Below are positions 16,692-24,327 of a stretch of 64,000 nt of DNA, in pieces. How positions within the stretch are numbered: position 1 is the first letter of the stretch; each line of letters begins with the position of its first letter. Location of the stretch: assembly GCF_014256275.1 (NCBI RefSeq), contig NZ_JACCFE010000003.1, positions 186,001 to 250,000 on the forward strand. Direction: 5' to 3'. The notes beneath the pieces are model-generated. The model ran no database searches. It saw nothing but the letters and a program-made list of their open reading frames with translations, and was not told where the DNA came from. Made by a program: the position numbers and the translations under genes. This DNA comes from Rhodococcus sp. 4CII. Lineage in GTDB: Bacteria > Actinomycetota > Actinomycetes > Mycobacteriales > Mycobacteriaceae.

Positions 16692-17030
16692 ATGACTGCA
16701 AACAGAGCCCGGTTGATTCGGTTCCTCGGCGCAACCCGGACGCCAGTGGGCGTGGCAGCCCTCGTGCGGCCCCAGCTGGTGTACCGCTGCCTCTCGGGAT
16801 CAGTGCCGGTTCCGACGGCGACACGGTGGCGCGGCTGTTCGCCATCCGCGAGGTAGCGGTGGGCGCGGCGGCCCTGCAACCGGACCCCACGGGACACCGG
16901 CTCGGGTTGGCCGCGGGCGTGCTGGTCGACTCGGCGGGCGTGATATCCGACGGCGTCAGCGCGACCGGTGCCGTGCTCATCGGGGGCGGCACTCTACGCG
17001 GTCGCCGGCGCCTACGTGCTCGTCACCTGA
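16692..17030 (+). pseudogene. Frameshifted small membrane protein (DUF4267-like)
   Basis: The reading starts at ATG 16692 (MTANRARLIRFLGATRTPVG), jumps frame near 16780 to continue as LGISAGSDGDTVARLF, then GLAAGVLVDSAGVISDG, and jumps back near 16980 to ALYAVAGAYVLVT with a stop at 17030. The joined product of about 112 residues has several hydrophobic helices and resembles DUF4267-type proteins by pattern. Two compensating indels mean both ends share one frame. It is either decayed or affected by sequence errors. It directly abuts a truncated ParB-like gene. Confidence 0.55.
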
Positions 17031-17059
17031 GGGGCGCCGGGGGCCGGGTTCCCGCTTGA

Positions 17060-18106
17060 CCTACAGGACTTGTCCACATAATCGAAGCAGAAGGAGACAC
17101 CGAGGCCGTCGAAAAGCTGATGACCGCTGGCCGGTACCAGTTCCGCTACATCGCGCAACGGCTGCTCGACGACCGCGCGGAGAAGACCGAACGCGCCGCC
17201 GCCGCCCAGCCCTACCTCGACAAGGGCTACACGATCCTCGCCGAAGAACCCCAGTACGGAACGGATGTCCTGCTCGCCGACCTGGTCGCTGCCGACGGCA
17301 GCGAGGTCACCACCGCCCACACCGAGGCCGACCCGGCCCGGTGGGCGGTGTGGCTGAGCAAGGACGAACGCTACTTCGACACCGAGAGCGGCGAGGAAGT
17401 CGACGGCGAGGAGGTGGACTGGTCCACCGAGAACCACCCCGGCGCCACCCCGTACGAGGGGCACCGGCACGCGAACACGGTGCAGACCCGCCAGGTCTGG
17501 ATACCGGAGTACGTGTGCCTCGACCTCGAGGGTGCCGGAGTGGCGCTCTCACCGGTACTCGCAGCCGCCCGAACCGCAACCGAGGGTGAAGGCACCGAGG
17601 ACGACGCTGCCGCAGCCCTGCGGATGGAAGCCGAGTCCAAGGAACGCCAGCGTAAAGAACGCCGCCAGGTGCGGGAGCTGAACAAGCAGTCCGCCGCCGC
17701 GACCACCGTCCGCCGCGACTTCCTGCGCACCACACTGCTGGCGCGCAAGACCGCCCCGAAGGGCACCGCCGCATTCATCGCGGCAACCCTCGCCGCCGAC
17801 TCCGGACTGCTCTCCGAGTACAACGCCAGCACCCTGGTTCCCGAGTTGCTCGGCTTCACCGACTTCAACATCGGCAGCGGCGTGCTCAAATTGCTCGACA
17901 CCGCCACCGACAACCGCGCCCAGGTGATCACCCTCGCGCTGGTCGCCGCCGCAATGGAAGCCCGGATGGTCAACGACTCGTGGCGCTCGCGCCCCCGAAG
18001 CGCCGACCGCTACCTGACCTTCCTGACCGAGCACGGTCACACCCTTGCCCCGGTCGAGGAAGTCATCGTGGAACAGCGCACCCCCGACGACGTCGAGATC
18101 GACTGA
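17060..18106 (+). pseudogene. ParB-like partition protein, N-terminus missing
   Basis: The open frame begins right after a TGA at 17057 with TGLVHIIEAEGDTEAVEKL, and the first ATG is at 17120. From memory, it matches the C-terminal two thirds of ParB-like proteins of rhodococcal and mycobacterial plasmids: YQFRYIAQRLLDDRAEKTER, VDWSTENHPGATPYEGHRHA, then a charged linker and an all-helical C-terminal domain. The N-terminal CTPase/ParB-Srx domain and the central HTH are absent. A ribosome site (GAAGGAGACACC) exists upstream but is not well placed for any ATG. It is a remnant of a replicon or integrative element. A strong hairpin follows its stop. Expression of the fragment is not excluded. Confidence 0.65.
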
Positions 18107-18115
18107 CCAAACCCC

Positions 18116-18146
18116 GGCCGGGGCGAGGACCTACCTCGCCCCGGCC
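18116..18146 (+). terminator. Perfect 13-bp hairpin after the ParB remnant
   Basis: GGCCGGGGCGAGG (18116-18128) and its exact complement (18134-18146) flank the loop ACCTA, ten bases after the stop at 18106. It is a strong candidate transcription terminator. Confidence 0.75.
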
Positions 18147-18718
18147 AGGGGGCCAGCCGGGTTACCGCGAACACGCGGTCGGCCGCACCCCGCGCCGAAG
18201 ACCCAGCCCCAACCCACCAGTGCTCACGCGGCGCGGGCTGCGGCCGAAGGCGGACCACTCGCCACCGCGGTCGGGCCCGCGGACCCGGCGCACCAACAGC
18301 AGGGCCCCGATAAAAGAAAAAGCGCCGAGAAACGAAAAGAAAAACAAATCCGGGCACCTTTCCCTTTTCTCTTTCATTTTTCTATCGCCACGCCTCCGCA
18401 TCAAGGACACTCCCCGAAAACTTTTTCACGCGTGTCGTCCACTCCCTTATTTCGCGGAAAACTTTCCTCGCTCACCTTGACGCTTCGCCGCCGCGCCAGA
18501 ACCTTCGCCAGTGCAAGGGAGGGCAGAGTATGGGCAGGGGAGAGCGCTAGAGCGGTCTGCTCTCCGGGGCTGATCGCGGGCCGCCATATCGCGGAAGAAT
18601 GGCACGTCAACCATTTATGTATTGCCCGTAAATTTCGCGTCGAATAACTGGGAAAGCCTTGGAAATGACGCAATTATTCGATAAAATAAACACAATCGGA
18701 AATTCGACGGAGGGGGAA
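18147..18718. other. Intergenic region with an AT-rich segment
   Basis: No convincing gene. Bases 18305-18400 are unusually A- then T-rich for this genome (AAAAGAAAAAGCGCC, later CTTTTCTCTTTCATTTTTC), and 18640-18715 is again AT-rich just before the redoxin gene. AT-rich DNA of this sort could hold a promoter or a replication-associated region. No iterons were found. Confidence 0.45.
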
Positions 18719-18948
18719 ATGGTGACGGTCACCGTATACACCAAACCGGAGTGCGTACAGTGCAATGCCACCTACCGCGCCCTCGACAAAGAGGGGTCGA
18801 CTATTCGATCGTCGACCTCACCGAGAACCCCTCCGCCCGCGACCGTGTGATGGGACTCGGCTACCTCCAAGCGCCCGTCGTCGTGGACGGCGACCAACAC
18901 TGGTCCGGCTTTCGCCCCGACCGCATCGCGGCACTCGCCGCAGCCTGA
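18719..18948 (+). pseudogene. nrdH: NrdH-redoxin-like gene with one-base frameshift (copy 1)
   Basis: This gene should encode a glutaredoxin-like NrdH that reduces ribonucleotide reductase. ATG 18719 follows GGAGGGGG. The first frame gives TVYTKPECVQCNATYRALD with the CVQC active site. The rest (VDYSIVDLTENPSARDRVMG, GYLQAPVV, WSGFRPDRIAAL) lies in the next frame and stops at 18948. One extra G in the G-run at 18793-18796 would fuse them. It heads a block of DnaB-N and HTH genes that recurs at 57984. The redoxin there is also frameshifted, at a different place. Confidence 0.75.
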
Positions 18949-18982
18949 CACCCCGATGTCCGCGAGAAAGGATCGAACCGGC

Positions 18983-19537
18983 ATGAGCGCCGCACTCTCC
19001 GTCGTCCCCGGCACCCCCGAACTTGCCGGTGTCGACCCGATTCAGCCCGAAGACTACGCAGATGACCTGCACAACGATGTCGAAGCGCTGTTCCTGTGCG
19101 CCCTGCTCTGGGCGCCGGCCGAAGCCGCCACCCGGGCCGTCGACCTCGTCGAGACCACCGACTTCGAACGCATCACCCACCGGGAGTTCTTCCGCCTCAT
19201 CACCCGCCTGATCCGCGGCGGCGCACCCCACAACCCGGCCATGGTCGGAGCCGCCCTCGAGCAGTCCGGGCTCCTCGCCGGTCACCACGGATCCGAACGC
19301 TCCCGCCACCTCGCCAACATCACCACCCTCGGCGCCGAACACACCGCCGTCGACCACTACGCTCGCGCCGTCTTCAGCCAGGCCTACCGGCGCTCCTTCG
19401 CCGCCGCAGCCACCGCCCTCACCCAAGCCGCACAGCAACTCCCCGAAGACCAGCTCTACGAGCACATGTGCGAAATCGGCCGCCGCCAACGCACCTTCAC
19501 CGAACGCCGCAACACCATCACAGGAGACGCCCGATGA
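18983..19537 (+). CDS. DnaB N-terminal-domain protein without helicase domain (copy 1)
   Basis: A 184-residue helical protein matching the N-terminal domain of replicative helicase DnaB, the part that contacts primase and neighbouring subunits. Visible features include VEALFLCALLWAP, DFERITHREFFRLI, LEQSGLLAGHHGSERSRHL and an HYARAVFSQAYRRSF helix. There is no Walker A or RecA-like domain, so it cannot be a helicase by itself. ATG 18983 follows GAAAGGA; an earlier ATG at 18956 is possible. The second copy (58252) suggests the later start. It overlaps the next gene by ATGA. A role in plasmid replication or helicase loading is inferred. Confidence 0.75.
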   Translation: MSAALSVVPGTPELAGVDPIQPEDYADDLHNDVEALFLCALLWAPAEAATRAVDLVETTDFERITHREFFRLITRLIRGGAPHNPAMVGAALEQSGLLAGHHGSERSRHLANITTLGAEHTAVDHYARAVFSQAYRRSFAAAATALTQAAQQLPEDQLYEHMCEIGRRQRTFTERRNTITGDAR

Positions 19538-19722
19538 GCATCGACCACCACGTCCACACCGACGACGAACGCGACGCCTTCCAACTCCACGAATCCGGAC
19601 TCACCTGGACCCAGATCGCCCACGAGATCGGCTGCACCGAAGCAACAGCCCAAGCCTTCGCCGCCGCCTACCAACAACGCACCGACACCGCCGCCGCCGA
19701 ATCCCAGATAAGCCTGTTCTGA
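19534..19722 (+). CDS. Small HTH-like protein of the redoxin/DnaB-N module (copy 1)
   Basis: A 62-residue protein starting inside the stop of the DnaB-N gene (ATGA). It begins with an acidic His-rich segment (HTDDERDAFQLHES), followed by a helix-turn-helix-like stretch (GLTWTQIAHEIGCTEATAQA) and ending ISLF. The homolog at 58803 keeps HTDDERDA, the HTH and a C-terminal LF. Translational coupling to DnaB-N suggests the two act together. DNA binding is inferred from the helix pattern only. Confidence 0.65.
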   Translation: MSIDHHVHTDDERDAFQLHESGLTWTQIAHEIGCTEATAQAFAAAYQQRTDTAAAESQISLF

Positions 19723-19772
19723 CGCCCTGACACGCACCTGATCACCGACGCCCACGAAAGGACCCGCTTGCC

Positions 19773-19940
19773 GTGACTGGAAAACTCCAGGACCTGCAAG
19801 GACGGACAGAGGCCGCGGTCGCCGACATCCGCCCGGCAGCCCTCCTCGACCCCGCAGGGACCGCCATCCTCGACAACTTCGTGCGCGCGCACTACCTCCG
19901 CACACTCACCACCGACGACCACGATCACACCACCGAGTAA
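19773..19940 (+). CDS. Small hypothetical protein downstream of the module
   Basis: A 55-residue open frame from GTG 19773 to TAA 19940, with GAAAGGA about ten bases upstream. The product begins TGKLQDLQGRTEAAVADI and ends in a His/Asp/Thr tail (TDDHDHTTE); the centre can form an amphipathic helix (AILDNFVRAHYLRTL). No family recognised. It follows the DnaB-N/HTH pair in the same direction and precedes a small membrane protein, so it probably belongs to the same operon. The second module copy has no obvious counterpart. Confidence 0.5.
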   Translation: MTGKLQDLQGRTEAAVADIRPAALLDPAGTAILDNFVRAHYLRTLTTDDHDHTTE

Positions 19941-20024
19941 CCGGCCCGAGCTCCACGCCGAAGCGGCGTGTCAGACCCCTCGGGGATGCTGTCACCGCAC
20001 GGCCGCCAGCAGAAAGGTCCACCC

Positions 20025-20348
20025 ATGGCAGTGGCAGCACTCATCGCAATCGGAGCGCTACTGGTCTGGGCATTCGGATCCGTCACCGCCCGACTCGTCG
20101 GTGCCCTCATCATCTTCGAAGGACTGCTCCGCATCGGATTCACCGGCGCCGGCCCCCTCTCCATGACGATCCTTGCAGCCGGAGTCGCCGTATGGCTACT
20201 CGGACACTGGATCTGGGCATACAAACACAAAACCTGGCGCACCCGACTCGCCCTCAACGCCTACAGCTTGCCAGGGCTCCACCACTTCGCACCCATCGGA
20301 ACGCACCGCGCACCGCGCACTGCGGTCAAGTGGCCATCGCAGCGATAG
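20025..20348 (+). CDS. Small membrane protein
   Basis: A 107-residue hydrophobic protein. ATG 20025 has AAAGG seven bases upstream. Two or three membrane helices are visible (VAALIAIGALLVWAFGSVTA, LVGALIIFEGLLRI, ILAAGVAVWLLGHWIWAY), followed by a basic cytoplasmic tail. No family recognised. Last gene of the plus-strand plasmid-like block. Confidence 0.6.
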   Translation: MAVAALIAIGALLVWAFGSVTARLVGALIIFEGLLRIGFTGAGPLSMTILAAGVAVWLLGHWIWAYKHKTWRTRLALNAYSLPGLHHFAPIGTHRAPRTAVKWPSQR

Positions 20349-20435
20349 ACGTCTGGATCTCGTGTGTAGGAAGTCGATGGCCGCGTATTGATCGCCGTGG
20401 CACTCGACCGCGGAAGATAGCCACTGAATTTACTA

Positions 20436-21218
20436 TTACGCATCTTCGGCTGTCCCTTGCCAATAGTGTTTGTACCACATCGCGGTCTCGCCGACCTGCC
20501 TGTTAAACAAGTCGATCGTTCTCTTGGGTGCGCCCTGCTTTATCAGTAGGTTCCGGAATCCGATCACGTTGGAAAGAAGTAGCCGGGGAGAAAGTCCACC
20601 TCGTACATATTGTGCAAGTGTGTCAATAAAATCCATGTTGGGCGTAAATCCGCCGGGCGGAACACCGCCGCCAGCGCCGCCCCCTCCGGTGACCAGTCGC
20701 TGGCCCAGGAGAACGGCATAGTCATTAGGCTGCGAAGCTGGAATCGTCGATTCTACGAAACTCAGCGCATCTGTTAAAGCGGGTTGCGTCACCCATGGCA
20801 TAAAATTCGTTCGATTTTGCTGCTCAACTCTCCAGAGATTGTAATCGCTCCGCCAGGATAGGTTTTCCGGAGATCCCAAGATCGACCCGGACTTGAGAAT
20901 CAGACTATTGGCCTCACGGCTTGGTGCTACTTTGAAAATATCGCGTGCAGCACTAATTAGATATGGTTGTGCAGACTGCCGATCATCCGGAGCGGAATAG
21001 GGATACGTGTAGGGCCACGGGCGTTGAGCATTCTGTTCGCGCCACGATGTTGACCAAATTCTTTCGATCGAACCCGGGGGTGGATCGAGAGGCTTCACAA
21101 GGCGTTCGGCCCACGTCGGCACCGATGGCCACGTTCGTGGGTTGGGCGGCCTAATAGGAGGTGTTCGCGTAATAGGTAGCGGATACAGCTTCATCAGGGA
21201 TTCCCTTCCAGTCTTCAT
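20436..21218 (-). CDS. Hypothetical protein, lower GC than neighbours
   Basis: A 260-residue protein that I do not recognise. Two starts are possible: ATG 21218 (GAGG upstream) and ATG 21194 (GGAAGGGA upstream). It is rich in Pro, Trp and Arg near the N-terminus (PIRPPNPRTWPSVPTW), has a Gly-rich hinge (GGGGAGGGVPPGG), and ends in a region with regular helices (SPRLLLSNVIGFRNLLIKQ, ETAMWYKHYW). No signal or membrane segment. Base composition and codon use look distinctly less GC-rich than adjacent genes, which suggests recent transfer. It is bounded by mobile genes on the left and the Tn402-like element on the right. Confidence 0.6.
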   Translation of the reverse strand: MKTGRESLMKLYPLPITRTPPIRPPNPRTWPSVPTWAERLVKPLDPPPGSIERIWSTSWREQNAQRPWPYTYPYSAPDDRQSAQPYLISAARDIFKVAPSREANSLILKSGSILGSPENLSWRSDYNLWRVEQQNRTNFMPWVTQPALTDALSFVESTIPASQPNDYAVLLGQRLVTGGGGAGGGVPPGGFTPNMDFIDTLAQYVRGGLSPRLLLSNVIGFRNLLIKQGAPKRTIDLFNRQVGETAMWYKHYWQGTAEDA

Positions 21219-21464
21219 GTGGCGACCTCTAGTGAGTGGGTGCCCGAAGCAAGACCCGCTCCCCATTCGTCAGGGCATGCCCGACCGGTTGGTTCCTAAA
21301 CCGGGAGAGTCATCAGAACGGTCGCGGGGGGGTCGACTGCCGCTGAAGGGTCGCTTTCGGCCGCCCACCGCAAGCGATCGATGTCGGTTCACCAAAGTTT
21401 CAAGACCACACCGACCCAAGTTGCATCTAGATGAGGGTGGGCCGGAATGGTTCGTTTCTCAACC

Positions 21465-22169
21465 TCAGGGCTGCTCGGATCGGCGGCGAGCGAGTTCGGC
21501 GCGAACTGCGTCGGCGAGGAGCGGTTCTCCTGGTTCTGCATGTGGTACGGCCGCGCTCTCAAGGTCCTCCAAGAATCTTTCAAGCCGTTCCGTAGTCCAC
21601 ATGTCAGGCATGGTTGGGATTTGGCCTCTCATTCCGATCCAGGTGAAAGCGGGAACTAGGATAGAGAAAACGACGAATACTACTTCCAGGATAATCCAAG
21701 CCACGTTTAAGTACTCGACACCGCGCCAAATAAGAGCCCCGAGTGCGATGGCAGCGAATAAGATCGGAACAATAAACCCCTCGGAAAAGAACCTCTGTAT
21801 AGGATTGCGTCGACGCATGCGTTCGAGAATCCAGAGCTGCCACGACCTGTCGTATCCGGTCTGTTTACGCAGGTAGGGCCAGAGTTCGCAGCGAATGTAT
21901 TGGCCGATTCTCGTGAAGCGTGCCCATTCTGCGGTATGAAGGGCGGACACAACTAGGGCGAGAGGCGGCACGACAACTAATAGCTGACGATTTCCCGTAT
22001 CCTTTGCGGCCGCAGTAAATATTACTCCAATGGCCGCGAGGCCAAGCCCCAGGACGGCGCCCTGTTTCGTGAAACATCCGACAATCTCATCGCGCAATGC
22101 TTTGTACTCCGCAAGAGCAACGTCGATTGCCTTATCGGGGCTTGGCCGCATCGATTCAGTCATGCGCAC
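21465..22169 (-). CDS. Four-helix membrane protein with a C-terminal domain shared with the neighbour
   Basis: A 234-residue membrane protein. A helical N-terminus (DVALAEYKALRDEIVGCF) precedes two adjacent membrane helices (GAVLGLGLAAIGVIFTAA, LLVVVPPLALVVSAL). A cytoplasmic loop follows (RIGQYIRCELWPYL), then two more helices (FIVPILFAAIALGALIW, WIILEVVFVVFSILVPAF). The last 45 residues (WTTERLERFLEDLE to ELARRRSEQP) match the separate small protein at 22445-22618. The start may be GTG 22169 or ATG 22163. The layout resembles membrane proteins of unknown function in accessory islands, some linked to phage defence, but no effector motif is visible here. Lower GC suggests transfer. Confidence 0.65.
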   Translation of the reverse strand: MRMTESMRPSPDKAIDVALAEYKALRDEIVGCFTKQGAVLGLGLAAIGVIFTAAAKDTGNRQLLVVVPPLALVVSALHTAEWARFTRIGQYIRCELWPYLRKQTGYDRSWQLWILERMRRRNPIQRFFSEGFIVPILFAAIALGALIWRGVEYLNVAWIILEVVFVVFSILVPAFTWIGMRGQIPTMPDMWTTERLERFLEDLESAAVPHAEPGEPLLADAVRAELARRRSEQP

Positions 22170-22444
22170 ATTGTCCTAGGAGCGAGCGCTGAAGACACAG
22201 GAAATCCCTGCTTCGGACGGTCAGTGAATATCTCGAGGATCCGCCACAAGTATCAAGCGCTTGGAAGAGGATGCCTCCGCAAAGACAGCGCTTTGGTACG
22301 TGCCCTACAGGACGGCCATTCAGATCAGCGAAACTTGAAGTCCTCTCGATCAGGGTGTGAGGTGTCGCACCCGCACACCAGCACATGCGAGACCTCAGAC
22401 GGAACGCTCCGAGACCGGAGTCCGCAATCGTTGGTTTCTGAGCC

Positions 22445-22618
22445 TCAGGGTTGCTCGGATCGGCGACGGGCGAGTTCGGCACGTACTGCGTCGTAGGTGA
22501 GGAACGGTTTTCCCGGTTCCGCATGTGGCACGGCGTCGCGTTCGAGATCCTCCAGGAATTCCTCGAGCCGTTCCGTAGTCCACTTGTCCAGTCCAGTGGC
22601 GCGGCGGTTGTCAGGCAT
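22445..22618 (-). CDS. Small protein equivalent to the C-terminal domain of the adjacent membrane protein
   Basis: A 57-residue protein from ATG 22618 (GTG 22654 is an alternative giving 69). Nearly the whole protein aligns with the tail of the 21465-22169 product: WTTERLEEFLEDLERDAVPH, PGKPFLTYDAVRAEL, ARRRSEQP. The shared block is helical and highly charged. The duplication is visible in the DNA as well. It may be a regulatory or binding partner of the membrane protein, or a duplicated fragment. No family name is known to me. Confidence 0.6.
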   Translation of the reverse strand: MPDNRRATGLDKWTTERLEEFLEDLERDAVPHAEPGKPFLTYDAVRAELARRRSEQP

Positions 22619-22756
22619 GACTTCACTATCCGCTCCATGTCCGACATCCGTCACGCCTGGGGACTGTGTACACGTCCGGTGTCGCGCTCGAGTCCGTATA
22701 CCTTGCTTGACCGCAATCGGTCGTATTCGGGCGTCGAATCGAGCGTTTCGGCGCCG

Positions 22757-22803
22757 TGTGACTCCCAGCGCTATCTGGCATGGTTCTGCCGACGCTATTT
22801 GGC
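22757..22803 (+). repeat. Left terminal inverted repeat with two internal motif copies
   Basis: It begins TGTGACTCCCAGCGCTATCT and contains CGCTATCTGGCA (22769-22780) and CGCTATTTGGC (22793-22803), probably two TniA-binding sites. It mirrors 28153-28199. The stop codon of the adjacent recombinase lies inside the second motif. Confidence 0.85.
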
Positions 22804-23376
22804 TCGGTCGGTCGGTTGCTGTTCAGTGAGGTAGCGGTACACGGTGCTGCGTCCCACACCGAGCGCCTGGGCGATCGCGGTCATGGTGGCGCCGTCGGCC
22901 TTCATGGTGCGGGCTTGGGCGACGGTCGCAGTGGTGAGGGCGCGGGGTCGCCCGCCCACGCGGCCCCGGTTCCTTGCTGCGGCGAGTCCGATCAGGGCGT
23001 GTTCGCGGCGGATGGCGTGTTGGCAGGTCGACAGCGCGGCGAAGATCTCGAGGACGTGGGCACCGGTGTCCGGGTCGCTGGTGTTGAGGTCCTCGGTGAT
23101 CGACCAGAGGCCGGCGCCGGTATCGGTGATCCGGGTGGCGGTGCGGAGCAGGTGGGTCAGCGAGTGGGCGAGCCGGTCGAGGGACCACACGACGAGCAGG
23201 TCTTGGTGTTCGAGCGCGGCGAGGGCGGTCTCGAGCTGTGGTTGCGGGGTGCTCGCCGCGGGGGTGGTGTCGGTGAAGATGCGTTCGCAGCCGGCCGCGG
23301 TGAGCGTGTCGTGTTGGAGCGCGAGGCGGCTCCGGTCGAGCAAGGTGATGCGGGCGTATCCGAGCTTCCTGGTCAT
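22795..23376 (-). CDS. Degenerate serine recombinase lacking the nucleophilic serine
   Basis: A 193-residue protein with the full resolvase/invertase layout and a C-terminal Hin-like HTH (MTAIAQALGVGRSTVYRYL). The active-site motif, normally YARVS, reads GYARITLLDRS, placing Thr where the catalytic Ser should be. The downstream DRLGRS motif reads DRLAHSL, with the second Arg replaced by His. Normal strand cleavage is therefore doubtful. It lies downstream of tniB, inside the transposon's left end. It could act as a DNA-binding regulator or accessory factor, or be decaying. The transposon already has a normal resolvase at 25803-26417. Confidence 0.8.
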   Translation of the reverse strand: MTRKLGYARITLLDRSRLALQHDTLTAAGCERIFTDTTPAASTPQPQLETALAALEHQDLLVVWSLDRLAHSLTHLLRTATRITDTGAGLWSITEDLNTSDPDTGAHVLEIFAALSTCQHAIRREHALIGLAAARNRGRVGGRPRALTTATVAQARTMKADGATMTAIAQALGVGRSTVYRYLTEQQPTDRAK

Positions 23377-23405
23377 CAGATCGTCCTCGGGGTGATTGTC
23401 GGTGG

Positions 23406-24299
23406 TCAGGTGCCGATGACGAGGGTGTCGCGGGCGGTGTCGACGACCTCACGGGTGATGGTGTGCAGGTCGTTGAGTTCGAGGACGCGTTGGACCTGGC
23501 CGAACAGGCGGTGGATGAGCCGGAAGTTGCCGCCGGTGATGCGGGCGACCGTGGCGATCGCCTCGGCGTCGGTGAAGTCGTCGGCGTTGAGTGCGAGGCC
23601 GAGCCGGTTCCAGTGCTTCTCGAGCACGAAGGCGAGTTCGTCATCGCTCAGCGGCCGGTATTGGTGGGCGAAGCCGATGCGGCTGTAGAGCTGTGGGTAG
23701 CGTTCGAGGCGGCGTTCCAGTCCGGGCATGCCGATCAGGATCAGGCCCAGGTGGTGGCGGTCGAAGAAGTCCCGAAGCTGTTCGAGGCCGGTGGCTTTGA
23801 GGCGGTCGGCCTCGTCGACGATGAGCAGTTCGGTGTAGCCGCAGCCGCGGCCGTCGCTGTAGGCGAGCGGATCGTAGTCGGGGTGGTGGTGGCATTCGAT
23901 CGCCCAGGAAACCTGTTGGCACAGCGCGGGAATCGCCCGGTCGAGCTCGCGGGGTGTGGTGGTGACCTTCGGGGTCCACATCGCGGTGCGGGCGGTGTCG
24001 ATGATTTCCGGGATGGCCGGGTCCTTGAGGTAGCGGTCGAGGAACCATTGCTCCCAGTCGTCGGCACCGCTGTAGACCCGTGAGGACAGGGTCTTGCCGA
24101 TCCCCGCGGGTCCGAAACACACTCCGATGTAGCGGTTGCGGCGCACCGCGTCGGCGAACTCGACGAACCGGCGGTGCTCCTTGGTGACAAGAAACGGCGG
24201 ACCGTCGCGCCGCACCGGGGTGGCGTCGCCGATGAGCGCGGCGGCGGTGTCGCTCTGCCGGGGAGGCAGCGGCGGTTCGCGGGTTTTCGATGTGCTCAC
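23406..24299 (-). CDS. tniB: TniB-like transposition ATPase (AAA+)
   Basis: A 297-residue AAA+ ATPase of the TniB/MuB/TnsC type. Walker A is GPAGIGKT (residues 63-70) and Walker B is LLIVDEAD (157-163). IGMPGLERRLERYPQLYSRIG fits the sensor region, and TGGNFRLIHRLF the helical lid. Such proteins polymerise on target DNA with ATP and activate the partner transposase. The start is GTG 24299, and the gene follows tniA by about 30 bases in the same operon. The length and motif order are normal, so it looks functional. Confidence 0.9.
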   Translation of the reverse strand: MSTSKTREPPLPPRQSDTAAALIGDATPVRRDGPPFLVTKEHRRFVEFADAVRRNRYIGVCFGPAGIGKTLSSRVYSGADDWEQWFLDRYLKDPAIPEIIDTARTAMWTPKVTTTPRELDRAIPALCQQVSWAIECHHHPDYDPLAYSDGRGCGYTELLIVDEADRLKATGLEQLRDFFDRHHLGLILIGMPGLERRLERYPQLYSRIGFAHQYRPLSDDELAFVLEKHWNRLGLALNADDFTDAEAIATVARITGGNFRLIHRLFGQVQRVLELNDLHTITREVVDTARDTLVIGT

Positions 24300-24327
24300 G
24301 TGTATCTCGCCTCGGGTGGTTGTCGGG

